A stretch of DNA of 64,000 bases, from positions 19,524,965 through 19,588,964 of the forward strand of contig OY720642.1 in NCBI GenBank assembly GCA_963169105.1, written 5' to 3'. The notes under the pieces are model-generated. The model did no database searches. It was not told the origin of the DNA and saw only the letters and a list, made by a program, of their open reading frames with translations. The stretch comes from Ceriagrion tenellum. Lineage: Eukaryota > Arthropoda > Insecta > Odonata > Coenagrionidae. A program made the translations under genes and the position numbers. Position 1 is the stretch's first letter, and each line of letters opens with the position of its first letter. Of the stretch, positions 12,908-26,296 are shown piece after piece.

Positions 12908-13408
12908 TCTGCCACGTACTCCTCGAAATTGATTATTTCATTTGCAGGACAAATTACTGAACGACATATATGCTGGGAAGATGAACAGCCAGGTATAGCT
13001 TACTCAATTATAAGAGGCTGTTAATGTAATTTTAATTAACTAGTGCACACCAAGAATGATCAAGTATAATCCAAAAACTTTGAGTCTGACAGCCGTCTCA
13101 TAGCATCAAAAATTCTCCAAAACAATGGCTCTCGAGTTGTGAATTCGACGGATCAAGATCGTCACGAAAACAAACACACAATGGAATTCGTAACCTCCGA
13201 ACTTCCGAATGCGGCGGAATGGTCACGAAATCCGTGGATACCTCGGTGGAGGAAGTGGGCAGTGGCAACTAATATTGAATTGAACTGCATTTGTGTGGAT
13301 GTTTGATTAAATTATGGACATTATTTTATTGAAGGAAAGTGAACTATTTTTTATAGCCATGTTTTCCCGCATTAGCCAATTTTTTAAGTGTTGAAAAGAA
13401 CTTCCAAG
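12908..13408. promoter_or_regulatory. Bidirectional promoter region of PRRC1 and USE1
   Basis: These 501 bp separate the start codons of two divergently transcribed genes, so both core promoters and 5' UTRs must lie here or be very near. CpG is locally retained (about 13140-13250, e.g. GAATGCGGCGG) while flanking introns are CpG-poor, as expected of an unmethylated promoter. No convincing TATA box was seen. Transcription start sites cannot be placed from sequence. Confidence 0.65.
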
Positions 13409-16400
13409 ATGGAAATGTCTAGGAAAGAGATTAATTTTAAGCGCTTACTCAGCCAGTGCGAAACGTTAGTCTTAGAAAATCCGAAAATGGATTGGCGATT
13501 AGAAAAGGTGAAGTTGAATTTGTCATCATGAGATCTTGGGTTCTTTAGTTTATTTAGTATTGCTGTTTATTTATTAGTGCTGTTTCAATGATGATTATTT
13601 ATTCCAGTACATTTCGGCGTTGGGTCCAATGGTTGACGAGTTGCAAAGGATTCCTAAGTAAGATATAAATTCATATCTGCCTTTTTGAGTCCTATCCTAA
13701 TGCTCATTATGGTGGCATGCAATTTTTCCGCTCCAATCGTAATGTGGTGTGTTCCCAACATGGGAGTTTTTTCAATCTTAAATTCGGAAGTTGTTTTGCT
13801 AATCGTAATTGTGCGTTTTTTATATTCAATGCAGCAAGCCAAAAAAGGATACTATGTCCGAGTATTTTAGGAGAGTGCAATATCTCAAAGGCCTTTTGGA
13901 AACCACAAAACTGGTAAGCGCCTTTTGGACGAGAAGGGATCCCGGGACTCGAGTCTGATATGTTATAAAGAAAATGTTTGTTTGAGAGAAATACTTTTGT
14001 AAATCAATACAGGCTTCGCCATCGGAGAAAGTTGCCGCTGTTCAACTCCTGTCCCATGCCCCAGCAGCAACGTCTGAGACAATAACGAAGGAAATCCACC
14101 AAAAATCTACATCCCAGTTCGTGCAGGAACTTAGGGATCAGCTTTTTCAAACTGATAAAGGTAATTAAAGCCCAATGCATCATTAACTATGAATTATGTG
14201 TTCACGTTATGGTGTAAAACGTAATTACAAGTTTGTTTTTATGCATGGATTATCTATTCAACTGTTGCTGGTCTGTTTTGATAGTAATTTACTACGAGGA
14301 GGCCGACTGACTTATTTCTTGTGGGTTTCGTGGTCTGTCATCCACTTGTTTTGCCGATCCCTCATCCCTTGATCATTTTGGGTGGTAGGAGCAGGAAAAG
14401 ACAGGCCAGGGAGTATGAGACAGAAGATAAATAGTTAGTAATTTACTGTTGGCCACAAGAAATAACATGATAGAAAATTTCCATGGGTTGCAGTTCCTGA
14501 TTGGTGAAAACACTGATTTTTACACTGAACTTCTAATTAGTTGCCTCTTTGCAGTGCACAGGGGAAGAGGGGATACATTCCTCATGTACTGTCGTGGACA
14601 AAAATTCTCATCTCTTTTGAGGGAAATTTATCTATGCCTTGAGTTGCAACGTTTATGTGACAGTGCAATCAAATCATACCTCCACACGGTAGAGCAATGA
14701 ACACTAGGACCAGAATGAGGACTCGCCCTTCCTGAAGCTAATGAGGGATAAAGGATGAAATCAATCAACGCAGCAATTTTTTCCTGGGGAGGGTTCGGTT
14801 TCAGGCCCCCATTTGTTAATAGAATAGAACTTTATTATCCGTAGGCAAGAACAGTTGCACTGAGTTGTCATAGAAAAAACATAAAGACAAAGAATATATT
14901 CAATACTGTAGCATAGGACAGAAAATGAAGAATGGAAAAAAAACATGGAATACATAGAACACATGTACAACATAGCATTGGTAAGCGACAACGGGAGTTA
15001 TGTCTGTGAAGTTGCCTAGACCCCATTGTTTTTGAAAGCCTTTTGATGGAAATGATTTAAAATATCTTATTGAGAATCCATGTTATATAAAGTAAAGGCA
15101 GATCACAACCACTGCAATTAATTTATTTTTGGCATTTATATAGGGGGAAGGCAATTACATGTTATAAATCTTCAAAGTTGAATAGCATCTTTGAAAAATA
15201 GCCTTTTATTGCAGCTTTGAAACTGTAAGTGCACAATTATTTTTCAGCCGTGCATATTATCATCACATATTTTCTGCAGCAGATGCAAATGTGAGGCCTT
15301 AAAAAATTCATATTAAGGGTATTTTAATGGGTGTATCGTGGTTTCTGCCACACAGGTTAAAATTTTGTAAAGGTGAAGCACCTCAATGCTTGCAGATAAA
15401 TGAATTTTATATTTGTAAAATTGTTACCTGCCTATCTCTGGTTTTTTTGTGATTACTAGAGTAATTCCTTTTTCACATTATCATCTGTTTTCTTCATTAC
15501 TAAGTGATCATGGTATGATGTAGATTTCAGCATTAGCTCATCGATTTGGAAAAATATGCTGAGTCATATTTCTTCCCCTCATTAGACCAGAGAAGGTTGT
15601 CTTTATATAGGAAAGAAAACTTGTAAGGGTTAGCTTTCTGTCATATTAGTGACCCTTCCTTTAAGGAACACCGATTTGGACCATCTGTTGTGCCCGAGTG
15701 GTCTAGGAGCACGGGGGAATGGGGCAGATTCCGACTATCGAACCCTGTTTAATGGCAAGGTGGGTGCATTAGGAATTGAAATTCCAGCGTAAGCTTTGTG
15801 AAAAGATTTATTTGGAGGACATCCGCCTCAGGCGTCTCACCACGATCTTCCCCTGAGCTATCGGCTTGGGATGATAATATAGGAGTCGGAAGGGGGCCAA
15901 CAGCATTCCAACCTCAGAAGCATCATCACCTCCCACCCTTGTCTGTCATCCTGATATCGCTCTGGGGTCAATGCCTTGGGCTCTCCCAACGGATATCACC
16001 AAAGAGGCTGCTTGACTCATTGATTCCTGTACTGGGATCTGCGTGAATCATGGCGATTCAGGTATCACTGCACTGGGATGTGTGTGAATTATGGTCATTC
16101 AGGCATCAAGAATACACCCAGTGGTTCATATGTACCTCGCATACGACACATCTGTCTCTATTAAATACCTAAGGAGCTACAACAGGAACTCAGTATTGCA
16201 TCACTTTTATATGCCATTCTTGTGATACTCATGGATGGATCATCATATTAGGTCCAGTGGAAAATGAAGAGATGTGTGCTCTGGTTAATACATGATTTTT
16301 TACTGAACTTATATCATATTCTTGCACAAATTAGTATTAAAAAAGTATATGAGAATATGAAGTGTGGGAAAAGTCATCATTGAAAAAAAATGTGATTACA

Positions 16401-19400
16401 AAAGAAGTATTGAATGCTTAACATATTCACTGCCAATGACACATGTGTGCCCCAAGGCGGTCTTACTCCACTGGCATTCAACGCTCATGTGCATCATACC
16501 TGTAAGAGTTTTTCCTTTGAAGATTGCTGTTAATTTTGGTGGAGAGACTATTCCTTAAAAGAGACACTCAGTGTAGTTATTGATTAATTGGAGCAGGATT
16601 ATTTTTGCTGTAATATCATTAAAAATTTCTTGTAAATTATTTGAATTTTCGGCTCCTACAGCAACTTCATCAGTACTTTGGAGGCAGGAAATGTGTTAAT
16701 CTCATATTTGTAGTAACTTGAACCCTTAATCATTCTTATAATGCTTGAAGTACCATAGTACCAATTCCCCTAGCTTTAACTCTATCTCTGGAAATGCTTT
16801 ACCACATTGTTTATTTTTCATTGATTCCTTGTTAGTACTTGCAGAATCATAGAGTAATACTCTGTGGTACTAGTTCCCCCACTTGATTGAACTGATTAGT
16901 CAAGCATATTGTCAGTGAACATGACATTTCTCTCTATAGTCATTTTAATTGGGCTCTCCTTTATCATGATCTTGTATCCTTTGCTAATTTCTGATTAGCC
17001 TGGCATGATTTATTCAGCTGAGTTTTGGTCTATCATTGCACCATTATGTTATGAGACCTGTGCTATATTTTTTGTCAAACACTTTCTAATGACTGACGTA
17101 AACCTTTTATCTACTCCATGCCTCCTCAGGCCCTGCACCCTTAACAGATACTGTGAGACTACTATTTATCAAGTAAATACATTGTGGTACTCATGATCAC
17201 AGTTCAAAAGGAGTGTCTAAATAAAAAAAAATTGGTGAAAATAAATGAGGTGCTTGCTCTAGTTAGGTCAAATCTGCAATACAATGCAAGTGTTTGGGAC
17301 CTTGAGGAGGAAGTTTATGCACAAAACTACTACAGACAAACAGTGCATATGTTTGACAGCTGATGGAAGTGCTAGGTTTAGAGTTGCAGAAGGTTCAGAG
17401 TTGCAGAAGGTTGAGAGTTCATCTCAGGTATGAGCTAAGGAAAATTTGGAGGCTTTTGTTTAACCCCAGACTAAATCTCTTAAACTAACAGAAGTGACCA
17501 ACCTTGTTTAGCAGACATGTGTAAAAAAACTACTTCTTTTGATGAATTAAGAATGATGACAACTGAAAAAGAGGGATTTATTTATCTGTCCACATGCATT
17601 CCTCTTTTCATCTATTGCCATTGCCACTTCCTTTTCCCTGCTTCCTTCATCATGAATGTTGTCCACTCACCCTTGTGGTGACTTGCTGGGTTTAACATAT
17701 GCAGATGTCCCAGCTGTTTGCAAATTAAATTATCTTAAGACACTAATTTGTATTGTAATTTTTCTTACATTAAATCTTCATTTATTTTTATTTTTCATTT
17801 AATTAATGTTTGAAATAATACTGTAGGCACAGATGAAGGTCTGAGGCAACGAAAGCAGCAATCAACAGATGGGGACTTAGATGCATTGATAAAATATCAT
17901 CACTCTATGCAAGAAAAAATTGCTGATGACATGATTTTATTAACCAGGAATTTAAAGGAGCAATCTATGATTGCAAATGCCATTATCAAAAAGGATGTCA
18001 ATGTAAGTATTTTTGCTTAGTTTATTTTCCTCTTTTATCATTTTAGGCTATTCACAAAGTCACTACAAGTAGTTTGTAAGTTTACCAATTGGATCAAAGA
18101 AATTGTTAATTTTAAAATTCTAACCAATTGGATCAAAGAAATTGTTATTTTTAAAATTCTAGTTCGTATTCATGACAAATGAATACATTTGTATAATGTT
18201 TTCTATGGGTTTGTGATAAAAATGTAATCGTTTTATGGTTGCAGTCTTATTTGAACGATTCGTAGAAAAAATTCATAAAATTTAAGGTCTGTGAGAAAAT
18301 CAAGTTTATTGTTTTCTTGTGCCTCATTTCTTTTTCCTCACATTTCAAGTTAATTTCATTTGCATAATATTTTTAAATTTTTGCCAGGAAAAGCTGTTTT
18401 TCTTGTTGAATGAGTGAATCTCAATTATTATGCTGTTAAAAAAATCTTCCCCAACATTTCTGTCAAAATCGAAAGTTGCCTATTGCTACTCATGTTATGG
18501 AGACCCTAGAAATAATGTTTGAAGAAAAAAGGCGTGGAACTACTCCATGCCTTTGGCTCTTTTATGTTGTTCATTTGTTTTTTTGCACTCATATGTATTA
18601 GTGTGATTGCTATCTTTCATAGTAGTGGGCATAGTCACTGGATATTTCTTATTTATGAATGCAGCTATCAATTTCTGCCAGCCTCCAAATGGAGGTGATC
18701 AGTATTGAGAAGTGGCATATTCAAGTTGCGTGACCAATTGTAAACTATTGTTTTTGCATATTCTGAGTAGTATAGCAATAACCACCAGAGAAATGTTTCA
18801 ATCGAGATGCATGGTGCTTGTGCGGGAAGTGAGTCAGCTTGAATACAGAATCAGGTGAATACAGAATCCTCTCCTCTTTGACAGTGTTGGTATGCTTGAT
18901 CTTCTTACATTAGCCCTGCAAGAGATTTAATTCATCTACATTATCCATTTTTAACACTACTCATGCTAGTGGCATTTTACCTCTGCCAGACATCTTCAAA
19001 TTACTTGCAAAGCACTGATGGTCAAAAACTCTACTCTTACGAATTGACTCACTATTATAGAAGAATTTTTGGAAGCTCTTGGAAACTGCCATTCAGTACT
19101 TTTCAAACATGAAATATCATCACGTATTGACTTCTGGCATTCCAATATATGTAATTGCAATTTGTGGTACTTGAGCCATATTAGTTGTCAGAGGCGATAT
19201 CTCCCTCAGCATAAACTTCCATTTCTTGGACTCTTACATTGGACACTTATTTTGCTGTCAATATGAACCCTTGCCACAGGAGATTTTCTATAACACTGCG
19301 GGAATTCACTTCCTTTTTGTTTGAGATGCATTAGATATTTCTGGTATGCAGAAAATTTTCAATACATAATTCAAAACTTAGATCTGTCCCATGATTTTAA

Positions 19401-20837
19401 CCTTTTTGACTTAAGTTCATGAACTCTGTAACCCCACATGGGATCTTACATCGAGGTTGACTAATTTTGTGCTCTAATAATAAGATTGGAAATGTGAGGT
19501 ATTTACAGGTTTTGCATTGCCAACTGTCTTGGGTGCCCCCCATTCGAACTGTTTCGGTTGATATTTCATGGCTTAAGAGAAGGGCAGGTTCTAATGACAA
19601 ATTAATAAAAATCCATTAACTGAGAAGTAAAATATTTTCCCTGGTGCCAGACATGATACTAATCGCAGATCTTGACCTTGGCATATGGTGGAAAATGATT
19701 TGGTGGTGTTTTACTCTAGTGTTTTTCTGAAAACAATAATCAATTTTTCCTGGAAAGAACTTGATCCATTTTTTTTAATCTAAGAACATCAGTCTTTGAC
19801 AAACTTCTAATTTCAGTTCTTGGCTTATTTTTTTCTAAAAGAAAATATGATTTGGTTTTTCCCTGGCGTATGATTCTAATATTCATGAAACAAAACATGG
19901 GACTGGTGGTAAAAAATCATGAAATTCATGTGTATAACACAAGAAACAAACGGGACATACATGTTGATCACCACACACGCTCACTCACACTGAATGGTCC
20001 TCGGGCAATGGGCACACGCCTTTACAATCATCTGCCAAAGGAAATTAAAGATATTGAAAATATGTACTCACTCTTTTAGCTTTAGACTGAAGACACACTT
20101 ACTGAATCTGTCATGCTATAGCGCCAATGAATTCTTTGAAAGTTGAAGAATAAATAAATATTACTGAGTATGATGTTCATATATCCATTGTCAGCCTTGA
20201 CAGTATTTTTTGTTTTGACACTGGGTGTACTTTTTATTTTTCTGTCTGATGAATCCTATATCATTGTAATCTATGTACACATGATCTTTGGGTAATAAAG
20301 TAAATATAATTAAGTCTTCTCGGGTTTTCCACGAGGTTAGGAGGAGGTTAGTTTCCCTGAGAATGATGGCAGATGTAGCCATCAAAATGTTGGCCAACAA
20401 TGATCTAACCTGGTGGAAAACCCAAGAAGACTTTATTACAATCAGTGCTGAAATTTGTTGAATGCAATATAGGAATTTTTCCTTTAAGATATTGGCCTAA
20501 TAGAATTATTTCACGTAGCACTGTTCATGCAAATTTATTTTAACAATGTATGTTATATTTTATTTTGACAGACTATAGAAAAATCTTCTGACTTGGCTGA
20601 GAACAGTATGACACAATTGAAAATTGAGTCTGAGCGATTGGAAATGCATAGAAAGAAGGCTAGCAAGTGCTGGGTGTTTGTTATTGTATTTGCTGTAATA
20701 ATAATTTTTGTGTGTAAGTAAGAATTCCTTTAATGCTAAGTATTCTATGAATGGTTGCAAATTGCATTGTTGTAATTATGACATATTACCTTTCAGGGAC
20801 TGTGGTATTTATGAAGGCATTCAAGAAAAAAGTCTGA
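13409..20837 (+). CDS. USE1: USE1, ER SNARE for Golgi-to-ER transport, complete
   Basis: Seven exons: 13409-13507, 13608-13657, 13835-13913, 14013-14160, 17827-18002, 20572-20713 and 20797-20837. All introns are GT-AG, phases agree, and the product is 244 residues (human 259). Conserved blocks are INFKRLLSQCE and DWRLEK near the N-terminus, EYFRRVQYLKGLL, a SNARE-like coiled-coil stretch (~140-215) with AIIKKDVN, and a C-terminal membrane anchor at ~217-237 followed by a short basic tail KAFKKKV. USE1 is an ER-resident SNARE for retrograde vesicles. The family has Asp rather than Gln at the central layer, and the Asp in IIKKD would fit. The start has A at -3 and G at +4. A last-exon donor (gtaagt) inside the membrane segment is used; reading through it would stop two codons later. 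Confidence 0.93.
14817..14990 (-). mobile_element. LINE 3' end, antisense, in USE1 intron 4
   Basis: On the minus strand it terminates in GATAATAAAGTTCTATTCTATT: AATAAA followed by a short TTCTA repeat, the tail type of the other LINE remnants. Upstream limit unclear; no reverse-transcriptase sequence remains. The rest of intron 4 (14991-17240) shows only an imperfect ~42-bp duplication near 16030-16110. Confidence 0.45.
17245..17500 (+). mobile_element. LINE fragment in USE1 intron 4
   Basis: A short stretch translates to LVRSNLQYNASVWDLE, the counterpart of the LVRPHLEYAASIWDP block in the better-preserved LINE copies. A ~17-bp tandem (GTTCAGAGTTGCAGAAG) follows. Heavily decayed. Confidence 0.45.
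18083..18160. repeat. 39-bp tandem duplication in USE1 intron 5
   Basis: ACCAATTGGATCAAAGAAAT begins at 18084 and again at 18123, each followed by TTTTAAAATTCTA. Two nearly identical units. Confidence 0.8.
19885..20165 (+). mobile_element. LINE C-terminus and tail in USE1 intron 5
   Basis: An open stretch encodes VYNTRNKRDIHVDHH, GPRAMGTRLYNHLPKEIKDI and, after one stop or shift, FRLKTHLLNL, typical of the last ~80 residues of many LINE polymerases. It ends with AATAAATAAATATT. Confidence 0.7.
20311..20435. repeat. Hairpin repeat with nested inverted repeats
   Basis: Outer arms AAGTCTTCTCGGGTTTTCC... (20312-20340) and its inverse (20405-20435) enclose a core CCCTGAGAATGATGGC-AGATGTA-GCCATCAAAATG with its own 6-bp stem. 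The core resembles a CpG-decayed CCTGAAGA...GAAACG module seen at other loci here. Confidence 0.65.
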
Positions 20838-23180
20838 TTGTTTCTTGGCATCTGTCAATCGTGGGTCATAAGTCTTGGAAGATAAAAACCAAATGCAGAC
20901 ACGTTTTCATCTTATGATGTGCTACATGAACAGTTACAGTTATTTGTGTTACTCTCCATCAAAATGCATTTATGTGAAGTACTATGACGTTTTTATATAT
21001 TTTATATTTACATATAATGCTTAATGTGAAACTTGTTTCAGTGGAGTGGGTAATGGAGATAAATTTACCTTCAGTGTGTCTAAGTAAGCAATGGACTAAT
21101 TTCTAGCAAAATCACATAAAACTATTTGAAAACTGTTTTTGTGACATTTTGCATTTTGGTTGATTTTAGGTGTTGGTTAAAGTTTGTTGGGAGAAGAGAA
21201 AAAGAATTGTGAGAATGCTATAAATATTTAAATGCTTGATTGTAGTATTACTTAGCCTTTTCACTGGTGCTAGTTGTCTAGGTAGTATTCTTGTAATTTC
21301 TCTTGAAAAGCATTAGCATTCCGGGAAATGTTGTCTGGTGAAACAACAAATGTTAGGTTGCTAATTTAACGGGAATGATGAAGTTGTCATCCTCAACTGT
21401 TCACTGTTAAGATTTAATGTTTATTCGTAGGTGAGGTTAAACCTACATTTCAATTTCACAATCAAAAACTACTAAAATAATGGTATCTCTTATCCCCAAA
21501 ATGACAGTCCAACATCAGATTTTCATTTTAGCTACCAGCTGAACCATTGAGCTGACTCTCCGTCAGGAATTTCTTTAAGCATTTCTGCTAACATTTAAAG
21601 TTCTTTATGTTGGCATTCATTGCCTTATACACCCAGCCAAGCAAATTACGGTATTGAGCTTACCCTTAGTCTTTCAGTATAGCAATGAAATTCTCAAGGT
21701 TGATCTATGATGCCTGAATTTTTCTGAAAATTTCATCTTACGTGGCCCATTAGGTTCTCATTTGTGCAGGATCATCATCTTAATGAGGATAAAAGCTCAT
21801 TTTTATCTGAGGAAGCTATTAGTTTTCCATTGATTCTCTAATTTATCGATATGTTTGTGAGGTTTACTAAATACCAATTTGTAGATCGAATTATCTGTGA
21901 TGTAATAATGTGGCCTACATTTGGATTTAATGTTTGAACAATAGGAGGTGCAATATCTATCTTGTCTAACTCTTCATTGTCATACCATCTTGCCTCTAAA
22001 CCCTATTAATATTTGGGTTGCAAAATCTACCTCTAAAAATGCCTTTGCTTACCTCTTGGATTAATTCTGCAAAGTTTCCTGATTGCAGTCAGAGAACCTT
22101 ACATTTCATGTGAGGCTTTTCTGCTTCCTTTCAATAGGAGTCATCTTGGGGTGCCTCTTTTTTTCTATCTTCATCAAGTTTGCACAAAATAAGTGTGGTG
22201 ATATTGAGAATGAAATTCCAAAGTTTGCTTCCTTAGGCAGGAACCTTATTGTTTGTAAATTTTTACTATTAGCTGTCATATTCCTTCATTTTTCCAAGAG
22301 TGATGGGGTAAAGTAAATTTCTTCTTCTATTAAATTAACATTATTATTATTAGAGTGATCTGAAAGGTGAGATAGGCTTCAATGAAAGAAACTGTAAATC
22401 CTCTGGAATTTAACTGGCACAAGCCCTTATCTCCTTAAAAGATTTCTTTCTTCATCTCAGCATTTGTCATACCTCTCTTCATCCTGTCCATGAGGACTAT
22501 TCTCTTTCGTCTTCCTGTCTGCTCGTCCTCTCATGAACTTCATCTTCACTTTGACCCACAACATCTGTTCCATCCACATACGTGGCCTACTCTTAATCTC
22601 CTCCAGAATTTTCCTCTCTTCACCCACAGTGACTAGCCTTTCCTCATTCATCTTCATTTCCATCCATATTGCTTCCTTCATTCTCCTCTACACCTACATC
22701 TCAAATCCCATCAGCCTACTCTCATAGAACTCGTACGACATTACTATCTTTATTTTACTCTTTACATTCTTTTTCTTTATATTCTTCTTCACTTCTTTTG
22801 CTGACACAATTCTCGTATTTATGCCCTTGTTACCATGCTAATTTTCCTCCTGCATACTACTCAAGTGAATCAATGCTGTACTTGCTCTAGCTAGTGTCCT
22901 CCTACTTTTATGACCAGCCTCATTTTGTTATCTCAGATCTCGTTACTTTAGTTTTCTTATGATCAATCTTGATTCTGTATTTCCCTCACAAATTCTATTG
23001 AATCAAAGTCACCTATCAAAGCTTGTTATCTCTTGGGTGATTGAACTACCAATGGCTATTCGTCCACAACTCTAACCAATATTATCAGCTGTCCTACTTA
23101 TATTCTCACTATTTTTATTTCTCGCACAATTTACCCGTTTTATTCTCTTTCCATGCTTCTATTACTATTTCCTGAAAAAA
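20838..23180. other. USE1 3' UTR and downstream, CpG-poor
   Basis: Starts with the USE1 3' UTR, whose poly(A) site I could not place with a canonical AATAAA. A pyrimidine-rich stretch at 22440-22880 may be an antisense LINE remnant (on the minus strand it gives broken KMKFMRGRADRK-like text) but is not secure. Nothing else is recognised. Confidence 0.35.
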
Positions 23181-23189
23181 GCCATGTTT

Positions 23190-23500
23190 AGAGAATTGAT
23201 GAGAGTCGAATAGCGAAACATATATAAGAGTGAAATGAATGGTGCGAAAGGTAGAGGTAGGCTGAGAAAGTTGTGGTTGAGGATATTCTTAGGAGGAGAA
23301 ATATTAGGAGTCTTAAAAACAGGATGGCGTGTATGAAGCAGTGTATGGGGGTAAATGAGGCGAAAGAGGTTTGCAAGGATAGTTCAGTATGGAGGAAATT
23401 ATTGAGGCAGATTTAAGTGTACAAATATGTATTTATGAGCGTAACTTTGTGACTGTGCCTACCCCAGAAGGGTATGGCGTGATTGGTATGTATTTATGTA
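23190..23500 (+). mobile_element. LINE 3' end
   Basis: Sense-strand text such as RNIRSLKNRMACMKQCMGVN and EVCKDSSVWRKLLRQ is followed by CCCAGAAGGGTATGGCGTGA and a TATG-rich tail. It matches, in inverse orientation, the sequence at 49765-50145. Confidence 0.65.
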
Positions 23501-23844
23501 TGAATTTAAAGTTAAAAAGCCAGATTACCTATGGCTAACCTTGCCTCACCCTATATTCTGCCCTTGATTCTCTGTCTGTCACCCTCACCTGTGCCTTCTG
23601 GGCTCTGGGTCATGCTGAGTTTGGAATAAGTCTTCTATCCCTTCATTGTACTCCTATTGATATGAGTATCTTCCTTCATTTTTTTCATTCCACTCTTTCA
23701 AATGCCTTTTTGAATTCAGGGAAGCAAGCAAAACATCTTGAATGTATTCTAGGTTCTCCTCTCTCTTTGTCATCTCTACAATCAGAAGAAGCAATTTGGA
23801 ATGGCTGCATTGCTGTTTTTGTCTTGCATTATATTCGAAAGGGT

Positions 23845-24430
23845 TCTTTCATCTACATGTACATACTACCCCGTGAGCCACTGCATGTGGCAGAGGGTGG
23901 TAGGTCACCAGCCATGTAAAGATGTAAAATTTTTGGAGGTGAAATGGTGATATGCACTATGGGAGTCTCTGTAGAGGAGCTCAGTTTTTATTGTGGTCGC
24001 TTATTGTGTGCGGAAAGAACGAGTTTTTGTACCTATCTGTTCGGCAGAGTATCTCTCTTACTTTATCACATCTGTCAGACCTAGAAATGTAGTGAGGTGT
24101 CATGATGATATCTGAATGTGTCTGAATGAGGCATCATGATAAAATCTGTGTCTCTCTGAAACACAGTAATTCTGAATATCTCAAGCAGTCTAAGCCTAGC
24201 ATGCAGCCTCCGAGTCTCTAGGGGCTCCCCCCTTAATCCCTCTAACAGTTGTGTAACACTATCTGTATGCTCATAGCAGTTTTTAACGAAGCGTGCTGCT
24301 TTTCTTTGTATTTTGTTAATTTTTTTGGGTAAATCTTTATGACCAGGGTCCCAAATGCTCGCGGCGTATTTGAGGTGTGGCCTAACTAGAGCAAAGTAGC
24401 ATCTCTCTTTTACTTTTTCATCTGAGGGCC
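23845..24430 (-). mobile_element. LINE 3' end (same family as 8.3, 38.6 and 53.2 kb)
   Basis: Reverse complement of the family's last ~580 bp. It begins on the plus strand with CTACATGTACATACTACCCC, then GGCAGAGGGTGGTAGGTCACC, and continues into the reverse of the TSDRSD... and LVRPHLEYAA coding region. Some CpGs survive, others are lost (GAGCAAAGTAGC). Confidence 0.75.
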
Positions 24431-26290
24431 TTCCTTAAGGGGTTACACTCCTCTGTCCCTCCCTTAGTTATGGACATCATTTTTACCGTGTGTGCATAAT
24501 TTGATTGACAAACCCCCTTTCTACACCCCTGGCTAAAATCATAGCAATTCAATTTTAATGATTCCAGAATTTCAGAAGAAATTTCACTTGCACATGTTAG
24601 TATATTGAATTGCTGTTATTTTATCTATTCATTTATTAGCACAAGCATAAGAAACTATCTTGAATGGATTTGCAAGATTATTGTATAGAATGGCTATTCA
24701 TGCTGAGGCTAGAGGTTAACAAGGTTGACTTTATTTAAAGCAAATTATGTTGATTTTATCTTAAAATAGAGGATAATCATTATTTAGTTTGCTGTACTCG
24801 TATATTATTTTTTGCCTACTGGTAAAAGGTGATTCATACTGTTGGGTGAAGGTGTTATTTTGGCATGTGACATGGAATCAAACTGAATTTCCTTTGAAGT
24901 TTTGGTTATGTTTGATGCCTGTAATAATACCTGTGTGGATCTGATTGGCCTTAAGTTATGGACGGCATACATTGCTCATGTATAGGCTTGTCATTTTTAG
25001 TAGATCCATTGCTAATGATGTTCACTCTTTGAGCTTGTAAGAACTTCTATATTTAACAGAAAGGTATTAATGTGAAGCAATGTAATCAATGCTGAAAATT
25101 TTGCTTTGAGCAAAGGTTGGGATGGGATGAAGAATTATGGAATCCAAAAGTTTGCTACATTTTCTGGTGCTGAAAAAGATATAGTGTTGATAAAACTGGT
25201 GGTAGACATAGTATGATTGAGCTCTTGATGGCCGTTTCTGGTCTTATCCTACTCACCTGTCGTGGTCCTTAAAAATAGTGGTAGACATACTATGATTCAG
25301 CTCTTGATGGCCGTTTCTGGTCTTATCCTAATCACCTGTCGTGAGCCTAAAAATCGTTCCCGAGACAGTATCAGAGATACTTTTACCCAATCTTTTTGAC
25401 GTCGTTTAATCACTGACTATGGTGATTTCTATTTACAAATCTTGGAACTTTTTCCTTGTATAGGTAGGCATTTGTTGCATAACTAACTCCTATTATTTAC
25501 TCTTTATGTATTATTTTTCTTATATTCTTTATTAAGAGTAACATTTTTGATGACGGGTACCAACCCACGTGAGTTATGAAATCTTTTCTGGTGTCGTTCA
25601 GAGCATAGGAACTAAGAAAAATACTATAATAGTTTCTCGGAATAAGTTGCGAGGGCTTTCTTTTTATCTTCCCCGAATCTGCGGGAAAGTGCACAACTCC
25701 ACCAGTTGGGAGAGTATTTTGAGTCAAGAGTTTCGGTTTGAACTCTTGACAATGTTTGACTTGAAAGGCATCAGATGTGGTGACCTGAATCGCAGGTTCT
25801 GTGGAAAGATGGAGTTGTACCCAGATCCTATTCCTCCCACGCCTAGTGTTTCCATTCTGTCCCCCTCTACTTCCTAATAATATCAGAAGTTGTAAATTGG
25901 TCGTGGGACCTTTTTCAGAAGAACAAAGGATATTCTGGCAGAAGTGCCAGAGGAGTAATAAGGTAGTCAAGTCAGCGGAGAGCGGTTTTTTGTCCTCTTT
26001 TATTATTTTTTTTTCAATATTACAAATTTAATTAACAAAATCCCTCTTCAAACCCTCCCCGCGAATGTTGAGTGTTCCCCCTTATGTGAAAAATGTATGG
26101 ATGGTTAGCGTTTTCACCACAGAACCCTCAGAGCAAATATCGTTGATAAGAATACTGGAGGTGCCGCCGCTAGTAGTCCCGCTCCGTTGTCATCATCGTC
26201 ATCATCATCTGGAAGAAAAGAATTCATGAGCATGAGCGATTTCCACATGACAAAGATTATTTGGAAAGTTGTGATTTTGTGCTTTCCTTG
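24431..26290. other. Intergenic, with a 79-bp tandem duplication
   Basis: A tandem pair starts at about 25199 and 25278 (GTAGACATAGTATGATT.. and GTAGACATACTATGATT..). A 10-bp-arm palindrome GTCAAGAGTT...AACTCTTGAC lies at 25723-25750. CpG frequency rises through this stretch. The open frames on both strands at 25497-26031 match no family I know. Confidence 0.4.
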
Positions 26291-26296
26291 TGTAGT

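Noticed and set aside
15686..15745. tRNA-Leu/Ser-like GTGCCCGAGTGGTCTAGGAG
   Set aside because: Box A is good, but there is no box B on the same strand at the right distance and no cloverleaf; not a tRNA gene.
25497..26031. 157- and 102-codon ORFs on opposite strands
   Set aside because: No motif or signal; each mirrors the other and neither resembles a known family.
26100..26290. Possible exon with a Ser run before the hairpin element
   Set aside because: An acceptor and a coding-like frame (DKNTGGAAASSPAPLSS) exist, but no donor was found and the Ser run comes from a TCA/TCG triplet repeat.
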